A stretch of DNA of 64,000 nt from Achromobacter xylosoxidans (GTDB lineage: Bacteria; Pseudomonadota; Gammaproteobacteria; Burkholderiales; Burkholderiaceae_B). A model generated the notes under the pieces. The model saw only the letters and a list, made by a program, of their open reading frames with translations, did not search any database and was not told the DNA's origin. This document shows, piece by piece, positions 26,658-35,987 of this stretch (within the stretch, counting starts at the first letter, position 1; each line of letters begins with the position of its first letter). Location: contig NZ_MTLG01000122.1 of the NCBI RefSeq assembly GCF_002192695.1, positions 1 to 64,000 of the forward strand. Direction: 5' to 3'. The position numbers were made by a program, and so were the translations under genes.

Positions 26658-28634
26658 GTGGCACATACATCGCCCGCATCTGCACGGATGCCGGCTGCGC
26701 TGGATACCTTTCCAGGGCTGCTGTTCACGCATGCCAGCGTTCGCGGGTCGCGGCCCGCCATACGCGAAAAAGATCTGGGGATCTGGCAAACCCTTACGTG
26801 GTCCGAAGTGGCGGAACATGTCCGGCACGTCGCGCATGGCTTGGCCGCGCTCGGCATCAAGCCCGGCATGCACGTGGCCGTCATCGGCGAGAACCGCCCG
26901 CGCCTGTACATGGCCATGATGGCCGCGCAGTCGCTGGGTGCGATACCGGTGCCGCTCTATCAGGACGCCGTGGCGCAGGAAATGGTCTACGTGCTGCAGG
27001 ACGCCGAGATCAGCGTGGCCATCGTCGAAGACCAGGAACAGGTCGACAAGATGCTCGAAGTCCTCGAGCAATGCCCTGCGCTCAAGCACGTGGTGTATGA
27101 CGATCCGCGCGGACTGCGCCACTACACCGACCCCATGCTGCGCTCGTATGAGCAGCTCGAAGAACTGGGCCGCGACTATGCCAAGCAGCATCCGGGCTTC
27201 TTCGAGCAAGCCGTCGCCGCCGTGCAGCCGCAAGACCCGGCCGCCATGTTCTATACCTCTGGCACCACCGGCAAGCCCAAGGGCGTGGTGCTTACGCACC
27301 ATGCGCTGATCGACCGCGCGCGCGCCGTTTCCGAGATGGAAAAGCTGACCGACCAGGAAGACGTGCTGGCCTATCTGCCGCCCGCCTGGATCGGCCAGAA
27401 CATGTTCTCGTACACGCAGCTGCTGGTCACGGGCTTTACGGTGAACCATCCCGAATCGCCCGATACCGTGTCGATCGACATGCGCGACATCGGCCCCACC
27501 TATTACTTCGCGCCGCCGCGCGTGCTGGAAGGCCTGCTGACGCATGTGATGATCCGCATGGAAGACGCGGGGCTGATCAAGCGCAAGCTGTTCGCGGCCT
27601 GCATGAAGCTCGCGCGCCGCGTGGGCACCAGGATCCTGGACGGCGAGCAGGTCAGCGCCTGGGACCGCATGCGCTACGCGCTGGGCAACATGATGATCTA
27701 CGGCCCGCTGCGCAACGCGCTGGGCATGAGCCGGGTGCGCGTGGCCTACACCGCGGGCGAGGCCATCGGCCCCGACTTGTTCGTGTTCTACCGCTCCATC
27801 GGCATCAACCTCAAGCAACTCTATGGCTCCACCGAGACCTCGGTCTTTGTCTGCGTGCAGCCCGACGGCAAGGTGCGCGACGACACCGTGGGTCCGCCTG
27901 TCGACGGCGTCGAGATCCGCGTGGCCGACAACGGCGAGATCCTGGTCAAGAGCCCCGGCCTGTTCAAGGAGTACTACCGCAACCCGGAAGCGACGGCGGA
28001 AGCGCGCAGCGCCGACGGCTGGTTCCACACGGGCGACGCGGGCTATCTCGACACCGATGGCCAACTGAAGATCATCGACCGCGCCAAGGACGTGGGCAAG
28101 CTGGCCAACGGCAGCCTGTTCGCGCCCAAGTACATCGAGAACAAGCTCAAGTTCTTCCAGCACATCAAGGAAGCGGTCGCCTTCGGCGCCAACCGCGAGG
28201 ACGTGTGCGCCTTCATCAACATCGACCTGGAAGCCGTGGGCAACTGGGCCGAGCGCCGCGGCATGCCCTATGCCGGCTACACCGACCTGGCTTCCAAGGA
28301 CGAGGTCTACCAGCTGATCGCCGAATGCGTGGAACAGGTCAACGCCGACCTGGCCACCGATCCCAAGCTGTCGGCCTCGCAGATCAGCCGCTTCCTCATC
28401 CTGCACAAGGAACTGGATCCGGACGACGACGAACTGACCCGCACGCGCAAGGTGCGCCGCGCCTTCATCGCGCAGAAGTACGGCGTGCTGATCGACGCGC
28501 TCTTTGGCGGCAAGCAGTCGCAGTTCATCGAGACCGAAGTCAAATTCGAAGACGGACGCACCGGCAAGATCTCGGCGGACCTGAAGATCCGCCCGGTCAA
28601 GACGTTTCCCGCCATCACCGCCAAGGCCGCGTAG
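26658..28634 (+). CDS. AMP-forming acyl-CoA ligase (long-chain type)
   Basis: Adenylates a carboxylic acid and joins it to CoA. GTG 26658 is chosen because GGAGGAG lies five bases upstream; the upstream frame to 26532 runs through the operator region. The 658-residue enzyme has the AMP-binding loop YTSGTTGKPKG (199-209), the core YGSTETS, GWFHTGDAGYLDTDG and the hinge region DRAKDVGKLANG. The hinge lacks the usual K-x-x-K-x-x-G and the size resembles long-chain fatty-acid/bacterial luciferase-like ligases. It heads an operon with a complete Liv-type transporter, so the substrate is probably the imported acid. Confidence 0.9.
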   Translation: MAHTSPASARMPAALDTFPGLLFTHASVRGSRPAIREKDLGIWQTLTWSEVAEHVRHVAHGLAALGIKPGMHVAVIGENRPRLYMAMMAAQSLGAIPVPLYQDAVAQEMVYVLQDAEISVAIVEDQEQVDKMLEVLEQCPALKHVVYDDPRGLRHYTDPMLRSYEQLEELGRDYAKQHPGFFEQAVAAVQPQDPAAMFYTSGTTGKPKGVVLTHHALIDRARAVSEMEKLTDQEDVLAYLPPAWIGQNMFSYTQLLVTGFTVNHPESPDTVSIDMRDIGPTYYFAPPRVLEGLLTHVMIRMEDAGLIKRKLFAACMKLARRVGTRILDGEQVSAWDRMRYALGNMMIYGPLRNALGMSRVRVAYTAGEAIGPDLFVFYRSIGINLKQLYGSTETSVFVCVQPDGKVRDDTVGPPVDGVEIRVADNGEILVKSPGLFKEYYRNPEATAEARSADGWFHTGDAGYLDTDGQLKIIDRAKDVGKLANGSLFAPKYIENKLKFFQHIKEAVAFGANREDVCAFINIDLEAVGNWAERRGMPYAGYTDLASKDEVYQLIAECVEQVNADLATDPKLSASQISRFLILHKELDPDDDELTRTRKVRRAFIAQKYGVLIDALFGGKQSQFIETEVKFEDGRTGKISADLKIRPVKTFPAITAKAA

Positions 28635-28639
28635 AGATC

Positions 28640-29437
28640 ATGAGCAACAACGACCGCGACCAGCGTATCGGCGACGTCATGCTGGACATGCAGAACATCT
28701 CGCTGTCCTTCGGCGGCGTGAAGGCGCTGACGGACATCTCCTTCAACGTGCGCGAACACGAAATCCGCGCCATCATCGGCCCCAACGGCGCCGGCAAGAG
28801 CTCGATGCTCAACGTCATCAACGGCGTCTACACGCCGCAGCAAGGCGGCATCGAGTTCGGCGGCGAGCGCTTCTCGCGCATGAATCCGCGCCGCGCCGCT
28901 GAAATGGGCATCGCCCGCACGTTCCAGAACCTGGCGCTGTTCAAGGGCATGAGCGTGCTGGACAACATCATGACCGGCCGCAACCTGCGCATGAAGTGCG
29001 GGCTGCTGGCCCAGGCCTTCCGCCTGGGGCCGGCCGAGCGCGAAGAGATCAAGCATCGCGAGTTCGTCGAGAACATCGTCGACTTCCTGGAAATCCAGGC
29101 CTACCGCAAGACTCCCGTGGGCCGCCTGCCCTACGGCCTGCAAAAGCGCGTGGACCTGGGCCGCGCCCTGGCGATGGAGCCGCGCCTGCTGTTGCTGGAC
29201 GAGCCCATGGCCGGCATGAACATCGAAGAGAAGCAGGACATGAGCCGCTTCATCCTGGATGTGAACGACGAGTTCGGCACCACCATCGTGCTGATCGAGC
29301 ACGACATGGGCGTGGTCATGGACATCTCGGACCGCGTCGTGGTGCTGGACTACGGCAAGAAGATCGGCGACGGCAAGCCGGACGAGGTCCGCGCCAACGA
29401 AGACGTCATCCGCGCCTACCTCGGCGTGTCGCACTAA
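28640..29437 (+). CDS. livG: ABC transporter ATPase (LivG family)
   Basis: ATP-binding subunit of 265 residues starting five bases after the ligase. ATG 28640 (MSNNDRDQRIGDVMLD) is taken; a longer frame to 28205 is antisense-like overlap with the ligase. Walker A GPNGAGKSS, Q-loop ARTFQNLALFKGMSV, signature LPYGLQKRVDLG and Walker B LLLLDEPMAGMN are present. Cytoplasmic partner of LivF (32997). Confidence 0.94.
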   Translation: MSNNDRDQRIGDVMLDMQNISLSFGGVKALTDISFNVREHEIRAIIGPNGAGKSSMLNVINGVYTPQQGGIEFGGERFSRMNPRRAAEMGIARTFQNLALFKGMSVLDNIMTGRNLRMKCGLLAQAFRLGPAEREEIKHREFVENIVDFLEIQAYRKTPVGRLPYGLQKRVDLGRALAMEPRLLLLDEPMAGMNIEEKQDMSRFILDVNDEFGTTIVLIEHDMGVVMDISDRVVVLDYGKKIGDGKPDEVRANEDVIRAYLGVSH

Positions 29438-29448
29438 GGCGGACAGAC

Positions 29449-30378
29449 ATGGGATTTTTTCTAGAGACCTTATTCGGTGGCCTGATGAGCGGCATGCTGT
29501 ATGCGCTGATCGGCCTGGGCTTCGTGCTGATCTTCAAGGCATCCGGCGTCTTCAACTTCGCGCAGGGCGCGATGGTGCTGGTCGCCGCGCTGTCCATGGC
29601 CCGCTTCTCGGAGTGGCTGCCGCGCTGGTTCGGCTTTGACAACATGATCCTGGCCAACGTGCTGGCCTTCATCGTCAGCGCCATCGTGATGTTCCTGCTG
29701 GCGGTCGCCATCGAACGCTTCGTGCTGCGCCACCTGGTCAACCAGGAAGCCACCACCCTGCTGATGGCCACGCTGGGCATCAGCTACTTCCTCGACGGCC
29801 TGGGCCAGATCACCTTCGGCAGCTCGGTGTACTCCATCAACGTGGGCATGCCCAAGGATCCGCTGATGATCCTGGACTCGGTCTTCGAGGGCGGGCTGCT
29901 GATCAACCTGGAGGACCTGACCGCGGCGGTGATTGCCGCCCTGCTGGTGGCCGCGCTGGCGCTGTTCTTCCAGTACACCTCGACCGGCCGCGCCCTGCGC
30001 GCGGTGGCCGATGACCACCAGGCCGCGCAGTCCATCGGCATTCCGCTGAACCGCATCTGGGTGATCGTCTGGAGCGTGGCGGGGCTGGTGGCGCTGGTGG
30101 CCGGGATCATCTGGGGCTCGAAGTTCGGCGTGCAGTTCACGCTGTCCACCGCGGCGCTGCGGGCGCTGCCGGTGGTGATCCTGGGCGGGCTGACTTCGGT
30201 GCCGGGCGCCATCCTGGGCGGCCTGATCATCGGCGTGGGCGAAAAGCTGTCCGAGGTCTATCTGGGGTCGCTGGTAGGCGGCGGTATCGAAATCTGGTTC
30301 GCCTATGTGCTGGCGCTGGTGTTCCTGCTGTTCCGTCCGCAAGGGCTGTTCGGCGAGAAGATCATCGACCGTGTCTGA
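29449..30378 (+). CDS. livH: ABC transporter permease (LivH family)
   Basis: Inner-membrane permease of 309 residues; ATG 29449 gives MGFFLETLFGGLMSGMLYALIGLGFVLIF, the family's N-terminus. Helices fill the protein; the coupling loop lies around RAVADDHQAAQSIGIPLNR. It starts 11 bases after the livG stop; the much longer frame from 28996 is an overlap artefact. Second member of its type in the window, clearly diverged from the one at 20664. Confidence 0.94.
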   Translation: MGFFLETLFGGLMSGMLYALIGLGFVLIFKASGVFNFAQGAMVLVAALSMARFSEWLPRWFGFDNMILANVLAFIVSAIVMFLLAVAIERFVLRHLVNQEATTLLMATLGISYFLDGLGQITFGSSVYSINVGMPKDPLMILDSVFEGGLLINLEDLTAAVIAALLVAALALFFQYTSTGRALRAVADDHQAAQSIGIPLNRIWVIVWSVAGLVALVAGIIWGSKFGVQFTLSTAALRALPVVILGGLTSVPGAILGGLIIGVGEKLSEVYLGSLVGGGIEIWFAYVLALVFLLFRPQGLFGEKIIDRV

Positions 30379-30404
30379 GCCCACAGGCCCTCTAGGATAA
30401 AAAC

Positions 30405-31469
30405 ATGTTCTATCGCGAAAACGGCCAATTCAAGACCAGCTATCGCGCTGACCAGCAGATCTTCCCGATCCGCCAGGACCGCATCTTCATCTGGCTGCTG
30501 CTGGCGGTGGCGTTCGTCGCCATCCCGGCCATGGCCAGCGACTACCTGCTGCGCGCCATCCTGATTCCGTTCCTGATCCTGGCGCTGGCCGCCGTGGGCC
30601 TGAACATCCTGGTTGGCTATTGCGGCCAGATCTCGCTGGGCACCGGCGCCTTCATGGCGGTGGGCGCCTACGCGGCCTGGAACTTCGGCGTGCGCTTTCC
30701 CGGCATGCCGCTGATCATCCAGATCCTGCTGGGCGGCTTCTTCGCCACCATCGTGGGCGTGATCTTCGGCATACCCAGCCTGCGCATCCGCGGCCTGTAC
30801 CTGGCGGTGGCGACGCTGGCCGCGCAGTTCTTCGTGGACTGGGCGTTCCTGCGCATCCCCTTCTTCACCAACTACTCGTCGTCCGGCAACGTCTCGGTGC
30901 CGCCGCTGACCGCCTTCGGCCTGCCGGTGCAGAGCGCGCTGGAGAAGTACCTGTTCGTGTTGATCCTGGTCGTCATCTTCAGCTTGCTGGCCAAGAACCT
31001 GGTGCGCGGCGCCATCGGCCGCCAGTGGATGGCGATCCGCGACATGGACGTGGCGGCCTCCGTCATCGGCATCCGCCCCATGTACGCCAAGCTCACCGCC
31101 TTCGCGGTCAGCTCGTTCATCGTCGGCGTGGCCGGGGCCTTGTGGGGCTACATCCACCTGGGCTCCTGGGAGCCGCTGGCGTTCGACCTGACACGTTCGT
31201 TCCAGTTGCTGTTCATGGTCATCATCGGCGGGCTGGGCTCCATCATCGGCAGCTTCTTCGGCGCGGCATTCATCGTGCTGGTGCCGGTGGCGCTGTCCAA
31301 TATTCCGCACGCGCTGGGCATTCCGCTGTCGGTGGACACGGCGGCGCATATCGAACACATGGTGTTCGGCGCGCTGATCGTGTTCTTCCTGATCGCCGAA
31401 CCGCACGGGCTGGCCAGGCTGTGGAGCATCGGCAAGGAAAAACTACGCATCTGGCCGTTCCCTCATTGA
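30405..31469 (+). CDS. livM: ABC transporter permease (LivM family)
   Basis: Inner-membrane permease of 354 residues with the LivM hallmark GYCGQISLGTGAFMAVGAYAA (about 67-87) and the coupling loop RDMDVAASVIGIRPMYAKLT. A hydrophilic N-terminus of about 28 residues (FYRENGQFKTSYRADQQIF) precedes the first helix, longer than in amino-acid LivM proteins and typical of the organic-acid subgroup as I recall it. Unlike the first system, no ATPase is fused. Confidence 0.94.
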   Translation: MFYRENGQFKTSYRADQQIFPIRQDRIFIWLLLAVAFVAIPAMASDYLLRAILIPFLILALAAVGLNILVGYCGQISLGTGAFMAVGAYAAWNFGVRFPGMPLIIQILLGGFFATIVGVIFGIPSLRIRGLYLAVATLAAQFFVDWAFLRIPFFTNYSSSGNVSVPPLTAFGLPVQSALEKYLFVLILVVIFSLLAKNLVRGAIGRQWMAIRDMDVAASVIGIRPMYAKLTAFAVSSFIVGVAGALWGYIHLGSWEPLAFDLTRSFQLLFMVIIGGLGSIIGSFFGAAFIVLVPVALSNIPHALGIPLSVDTAAHIEHMVFGALIVFFLIAEPHGLARLWSIGKEKLRIWPFPH

Positions 31470-31601
31470 TTTCGCATTGATTTCCGCGGTCCGCGGCGGC
31501 ACAAGCGCGGCGGACCCGCCCTGAATACCCGGCTCAAGACCGGGCCAATCCCGGTGTCCCAGGGTTTACTGACCCAAGCACCACGCAGGAGGTAAATGGA
31601 G

Positions 31602-32936
31602 ATGAAGCGTCTTAACCTGAAGTTGGCGGCAGCTTTGATGGCCGCAGCCGGCGCCGCGGGCGCCGTGGCCACGCCGGCAATGGCGGCGGAAGAGCAGTTC
31701 GTTCCGTTGCTGGTGTATCGCACCGGGTCCTTCGCACCCTTGGGCATTCCCTGGGCCGACGGCAAGCTGGACTACCTGAAGCTGGTCAACGAACGCGATG
31801 GCGGCGTCAACGGCGTCAAGATCACGTACGAAGAGTGCGAAACCGCCTACGCCACCGACCGCGGCGTGGAATGCTACGAACGCCTGAAGGGCAAGGGCAC
31901 CGGCGCATCGGGCTTCGACACCCAATCCACCGGCATCACCTTCGCCGTCAGCGACAAGGCCATGGTCGACAAGGTGCCGGTCGAAACGATGGGCTATGGC
32001 CTGTCGCAGTCGGTCGACGGCAGCGTGTTCGAATGGAACTTCCCGCTGCTGGGTACCTACTGGACCGCGGCCGACGTGATGATCCAGGACATCGCCAAGA
32101 AAGAAGGCGGCATGGACAAGCTCAAGGGCAAGAAGATCGCCCTGGTCTACCACGACTCGCCATATGGGAAGGAGCCGATCCCCCTGCTGCAGAAGCGCGC
32201 GGCCAAGGAAGGCTTCGAGCTGGTGCTCTATCCCGTGACCGCCCCCGGCGTGGAACAGAAGTCCACCTGGCTGCAGATCCGCCAGGCGCGCCCCAACTAT
32301 GTGCTGCTGTGGAGCGCCGGCATCATGACGCCGACCGCCATCCGCGAAGCCCAGGCCAGCGGCTATCCGCGGGACAAGATGTACGCCATCTGGTGGGCCG
32401 GCTCTGAAGGCGACGTGAAGGACCTGGGCGATGTCGCCAAGGGCTACAACGCCATCACCATCCACAACAGCGGCGCCGAGCACGACAAGGTCTACGACGA
32501 CCTGAAGAAGTTCGTCTACGACAAGGGCCAGGGTTCGGACAAGACCGGCAAGACCACGCTGGGCACCATCGCCCATACCCGCGGCATGATGATCTCGATG
32601 CTGCAGGTGGAAGCGATCCGCACCGCACAGGAAAAGTTCGGCAAGGGCAAGGCGCTGACGCCCGAGCAGGTGCGCTGGGGCTTCGAGAACCTGAACCTGA
32701 CGCAGGAAAAGCTGGACAAGCTGGGCTTCGGCCAGATCATGCGTCCGGTCAAGACCTCGTGCAGCAACCACAAGGGCGACGACTGGGCCCGCATCGTGCA
32801 GTGGGACGGCGCGAAGTTCAAGGTGGTCTCCGACTGGTATCAGTCGGACAAGGCCATCCTGGACCCGATGGTGAAGGAAGGCGCAGCGAAATACGCCAAG
32901 GAAAAGAACATCACGCCCCGCACTTGCGAGAACTGA
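31602..32936 (+). CDS. ABC transporter substrate-binding protein (Liv type, organic-acid subgroup)
   Basis: Periplasmic binding protein of 444 residues, larger than the amino-acid type at 19357 (387). ATG 31602 is preferred over ATG 31596 because AGGAGG (31587-31592) is then nine bases away. Signal peptide 1-28 (AAGAVATPAMA), then EEQFVPLLVYRTGSFAPLGIPWADG. Four cysteines of the mature form (YEECET, VECYER, KTSCSNHK, PRTCEN) may form two disulfides. Lies inside the ligase/transporter operon; it should bind the acid that the ligases activate. Ligand not known. Confidence 0.92.
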   Translation: MKRLNLKLAAALMAAAGAAGAVATPAMAAEEQFVPLLVYRTGSFAPLGIPWADGKLDYLKLVNERDGGVNGVKITYEECETAYATDRGVECYERLKGKGTGASGFDTQSTGITFAVSDKAMVDKVPVETMGYGLSQSVDGSVFEWNFPLLGTYWTAADVMIQDIAKKEGGMDKLKGKKIALVYHDSPYGKEPIPLLQKRAAKEGFELVLYPVTAPGVEQKSTWLQIRQARPNYVLLWSAGIMTPTAIREAQASGYPRDKMYAIWWAGSEGDVKDLGDVAKGYNAITIHNSGAEHDKVYDDLKKFVYDKGQGSDKTGKTTLGTIAHTRGMMISMLQVEAIRTAQEKFGKGKALTPEQVRWGFENLNLTQEKLDKLGFGQIMRPVKTSCSNHKGDDWARIVQWDGAKFKVVSDWYQSDKAILDPMVKEGAAKYAKEKNITPRTCEN

Positions 32937-32944
32937 TGTGAACC

Positions 32945-32976
32945 GGCCGCCGGTCCCGCATAAGGGGCCGGCGGCC
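32945..32976 (+). other. Stem-loop between binding protein and livF
   Basis: GGCCGCCGG (32945-32953) pairs with CCGGCGGCC (32968-32976), nine bp, in the gap after the binding-protein gene. It parallels the hairpins after the first system's binding protein and probably raises the level of that mRNA segment. Confidence 0.6.
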
Positions 32977-32996
32977 ACCAAGCCGCAGGAACAGCC

Positions 32997-33839
32997 ATGA
33001 CCGCTGCAACGACTTCCGCAGTACCCGCAGACACCCCCAAGGTGCTGCTCGACGTGAACGGCATCGAGGTGATCTACAACCACGTGATCCTGGTGCTCAA
33101 GGGCGTTTCCCTGCAAGTGCCGGAAGGCAAGATCGTGGCCTTGCTGGGCGCCAACGGCGCAGGCAAGACCACCACCTTGCGCGCCATCTCGAACCTGCTC
33201 AAGGGCGAACGCGGCGACGTCACCAAGGGCCATATCCAGTACCGCGACCAGCGCATCGAAAAGCTGTCGCCGGCGGAATTGGTCAAGCGCGGCGTGGTGC
33301 AAGTGATGGAAGGCCGGCATTGCTTTGCTCACCTGACCATCGAGGAAAACCTGCTGACTGGCGCTTACACGCGCAGCATGAGCCGCGCCGATACCGCGGC
33401 GGCGCTGGACCGCGTCTACCAGTATTTCCCGCGCCTGAAGCAGCGCCGCGCGAGCCAATCCGGCTACACCTCGGGCGGCGAACAGCAGATGACCGCCATC
33501 GGCCGCGCGCTGATGGCCAACCCGAACATGATTTTGCTGGACGAGCCTTCCATGGGGCTGGCGCCGCAGATCGTCGAGGAAATCTTCGAGATCGTGCGCG
33601 ACCTGAACCAGCGCGAACGCGTCAGCTTCCTGTTGGCCGAGCAGAACACCAACATTGCGCTGCGCTATGCGGACTACGGCTACATCCTTGAAAACGGCCG
33701 CGTGATGATGGACGGCGCGGCGGCCGATCTGGCCCAGAACGAGGACGTGAAGGAGTTCTACCTGGGAATATCCAGCGGCGAACGCAAGAGTTTCCGCGAC
33801 AACAAGTTCTACCGCCGGCGCAAGCGCTGGCTGGCGTGA
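32997..33839 (+). CDS. livF: ABC transporter ATPase (LivF family)
   Basis: ATP-binding subunit of 280 residues with Walker A GANGAGKTT, signature TSGGEQQM, Walker B MILLDEPSMGLAP and the LivF-type GVVQVMEGRHCFAHLT. Compared with LivF at 23481 (240 residues) it has an N-terminal extension of about 15 residues and a basic tail (SFRDNKFYRRRKRWLA). Together with livG, livH and livM it completes the second transporter. The PaaK-like gene starts 28 bases later. Confidence 0.94.
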   Translation: MTAATTSAVPADTPKVLLDVNGIEVIYNHVILVLKGVSLQVPEGKIVALLGANGAGKTTTLRAISNLLKGERGDVTKGHIQYRDQRIEKLSPAELVKRGVVQVMEGRHCFAHLTIEENLLTGAYTRSMSRADTAAALDRVYQYFPRLKQRRASQSGYTSGGEQQMTAIGRALMANPNMILLDEPSMGLAPQIVEEIFEIVRDLNQRERVSFLLAEQNTNIALRYADYGYILENGRVMMDGAAADLAQNEDVKEFYLGISSGERKSFRDNKFYRRRKRWLA

Positions 33840-33867
33840 TCCCTGGCATACGAGAGGGTGTGATCCC

Positions 33868-35136
33868 ATGTCCCAGTTTTTCGATGTTCTCGAAACCAGA
33901 GCGCCCGAGCAACGCGAGCGCGAGCTGATGGCCGCCCTGCCCGGCGCGATCGCGCGGGCCATTGCGCGTGCGCCCGCCATCGCCGAGCAGCTGCGCGGCA
34001 TCGACCCCGCCACCATCACGTCGCGCGCGGCGCTGGCGAGCCTGCCGGTGCTGCGCAAGCACGAACTGCTGGAACGCCAGCAGCACAGCCGCGACGATGC
34101 GGCGACGCCTGCCGGACCGCAAAAGGCCTTCGGCGGCTTCTCCGCCATAGGCTGGGGCGAGGCGATGCGAGTGTTCGCGTCGCCCGGTCCCATCTATGAG
34201 CCGGAGAGCGCGCGCGGCGACTACTGGCGCTTTGCCCGCGCCCTGCACGCCGCAGGATTCCGCGCCGGCGAGCTGGCCTACAACTGCTTTTCCTATCACT
34301 TCACGCCCGCCGGCTCCATGATGGAAACCGCGGCGCATGCCGTGGGCTGCACCGTTTTTCCCGGCGGCACTGGCCAGACGGAACAGCAAGTGCGCGCGAT
34401 CCAGGACCTGGCGCCCACCGGCTATACCGGCACGCCCAGCTTCCTCAAGATCATCCTGGAAAAAGCCGACGAACTGGGCGTGAAGCTGGATTCGCTGCGC
34501 CGCGCGCTGGTGTCGGGCGAAGCCTTTCCGCCATCCTTGCGCGACTGGCTGGCCGCGCGCGGCATCGACGGCTACCAGGCCTACGGCAGCGCCGACCTGG
34601 GCATGGTCGCGTTTGAAACACCGGCGCGCGAAGGCCTGGTGCTGGGCGAGGACATCATCGTCGAGATCGTGCGCCCCGGCACCGGCGAACCCGTGCCCGA
34701 CGGCGAAGTCGGCGAGGTCGTGGTCACGACCTTGAACCCGGACTATCCGCTGGTGCGCTTCGGCACCGGCGACCTGTCCGCCGTCATGCCCGGCATCTCG
34801 CCTTGCGGGCGCACCAACACCCGCATCAAGGGCTGGATGGGACGCGCGGACCAGACCACCAAGGTACGCGGCATGTTCGTGCATCCGTCGCAGGTGGCCG
34901 ACGTGGCGCGCCGCCATCCCGAGATCCTGCGCGCGCGGCTGGTGATCAGCGGCAGCACGGGTTCCGACCGCATGGTGCTCAAAGTGGAATCGCGGGTGCG
35001 CAGCGAAGAGCTGGGCAAGCGCATCGCGGAGTCGGTGCGCGACGTGACCAAGCTGCGCAGCGACGTGGAATGGGTGGATGCGGACGGCCTGCCGAACGAC
35101 GGCAAGGTCATCGACGATATCCGCACCTACGAGTAA
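33868..35136 (+). CDS. Phenylacetate-CoA ligase-like adenylate-forming protein
   Basis: Member of the PaaK-like branch of the ANL superfamily, 422 residues, last gene of the transporter/ligase operon. Recognisable are YGSADLGMVAFE (the A5-like motif), VRFGTGDLSAV (A7) and GRADQTTKVRGMFVHPSQV (A8 hinge). The usual glycine-rich AMP-binding loop (S/T-S-G-T-T-G-x-P) is absent: the matching place reads MRVFASPGPIYEPE. It may use a changed phosphate grip or act on a preformed acyl-adenylate or CoA ester. With the ligase at 26658 it gives the operon two acid-activating enzymes. Confidence 0.82.
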   Translation: MSQFFDVLETRAPEQRERELMAALPGAIARAIARAPAIAEQLRGIDPATITSRAALASLPVLRKHELLERQQHSRDDAATPAGPQKAFGGFSAIGWGEAMRVFASPGPIYEPESARGDYWRFARALHAAGFRAGELAYNCFSYHFTPAGSMMETAAHAVGCTVFPGGTGQTEQQVRAIQDLAPTGYTGTPSFLKIILEKADELGVKLDSLRRALVSGEAFPPSLRDWLAARGIDGYQAYGSADLGMVAFETPAREGLVLGEDIIVEIVRPGTGEPVPDGEVGEVVVTTLNPDYPLVRFGTGDLSAVMPGISPCGRTNTRIKGWMGRADQTTKVRGMFVHPSQVADVARRHPEILRARLVISGSTGSDRMVLKVESRVRSEELGKRIAESVRDVTKLRSDVEWVDADGLPNDGKVIDDIRTYE

Positions 35137-35154
35137 GCGCGACGGCTCGCGGCC

Positions 35155-35979
35155 TCATGCGGCCGCGAGCAGCGCCAGCACGCCCTTCACCAGCATCGCC
35201 ACGGCCACCAGGCCCGCGAACAGCGCGAAGCTCTGCTGCAGGCGGCGCGGGGGAAACCGGTCGGCCACCTTGCGCCCGCCCAGCATGCCCAGCACCGCCG
35301 CCGCAGTAAACGGCGCGGCGATGCGCCAATCCAGATGTCCCCCCGCCGCCGCGGCCACGACGCCGCTGGCGGACACCAGCGCGATCACGGCCAGCGACGT
35401 GCCGACGATGGCCTGCATGCTCAGGTCGGTAGCGCGCCGCAGCGCGGGCACGATGACGAAGCCGCCCCCCACGCCCAAGAGGCCGGACAGGAATCCCGCG
35501 ATCAGCCCCGCGCCCGTCAAGGCGCGCGCGCAGGGCGCGGTCCAGCGCAGCCGGCCGGTGCTGGCATCGAGCTGGCAGGGCGGCGTGCGCGGCGCAGCCT
35601 GCGCCGCCGGTTTGTTGCCTTGGTTCCACATGCGCCACGCCACCATGCCCAGCACGCAGGCGAAGATGATGGCCAACGGCGCGTTGGGCAGCCGCCGCGC
35701 CGCCCACAGGCCCAGCGGCGACACGACGATGCCGGTGACAGCCATGAAGCCCGCCGCGCGATAGCGCACCTGCCCCTTGCGCAGCCCCAGCGCCGCGCCC
35801 AGCGCGGCCGACAGCCCCACCGCCAGCAAGGCGATGGGCGCGGCCTGCGACACCTGCAGATGCAGGCCGAAGACCAGCAGGGGCACCGCCATGATGGCGC
35901 CGCCCGCGCCGGTCAGCCCGAGTATCAGGCCCACGCACGCCCCCAGCGCCGCGCTGGCGGCCAACACCGTATCGATCAT
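35155..35979 (-). CDS. TauE/SafE-family sulfite/sulfur-compound permease
   Basis: Membrane protein of 274 residues from the ATG at 35979. It has the two-repeat fold of the family: GLILGLTGAGGAIMAVPLLVFG in the first half and GFLSGLLGVGGGFVIVPALR in the second. Last gene of the minus-strand cluster bigR-yeeE-yeeE-SQR-tauE, where its likely role is export of sulfite, thiosulfate or another product of sulfide oxidation. It starts eight bases after the oxidoreductase stop. The frame that runs on to 36726 is overlap. Confidence 0.88.
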   Translation of the reverse strand: MIDTVLAASAALGACVGLILGLTGAGGAIMAVPLLVFGLHLQVSQAAPIALLAVGLSAALGAALGLRKGQVRYRAAGFMAVTGIVVSPLGLWAARRLPNAPLAIIFACVLGMVAWRMWNQGNKPAAQAAPRTPPCQLDASTGRLRWTAPCARALTGAGLIAGFLSGLLGVGGGFVIVPALRRATDLSMQAIVGTSLAVIALVSASGVVAAAAGGHLDWRIAAPFTAAAVLGMLGGRKVADRFPPRRLQQSFALFAGLVAVAMLVKGVLALLAAA

Positions 35980-35987
35980 GGAGGCGC

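Noticed and set aside
31566-34193. An 875-codon minus-strand frame opposite the second binding protein and livF
   Set aside because: The opposite strand has well-known families with Shine-Dalgarno sequences; this frame is an antisense shadow.
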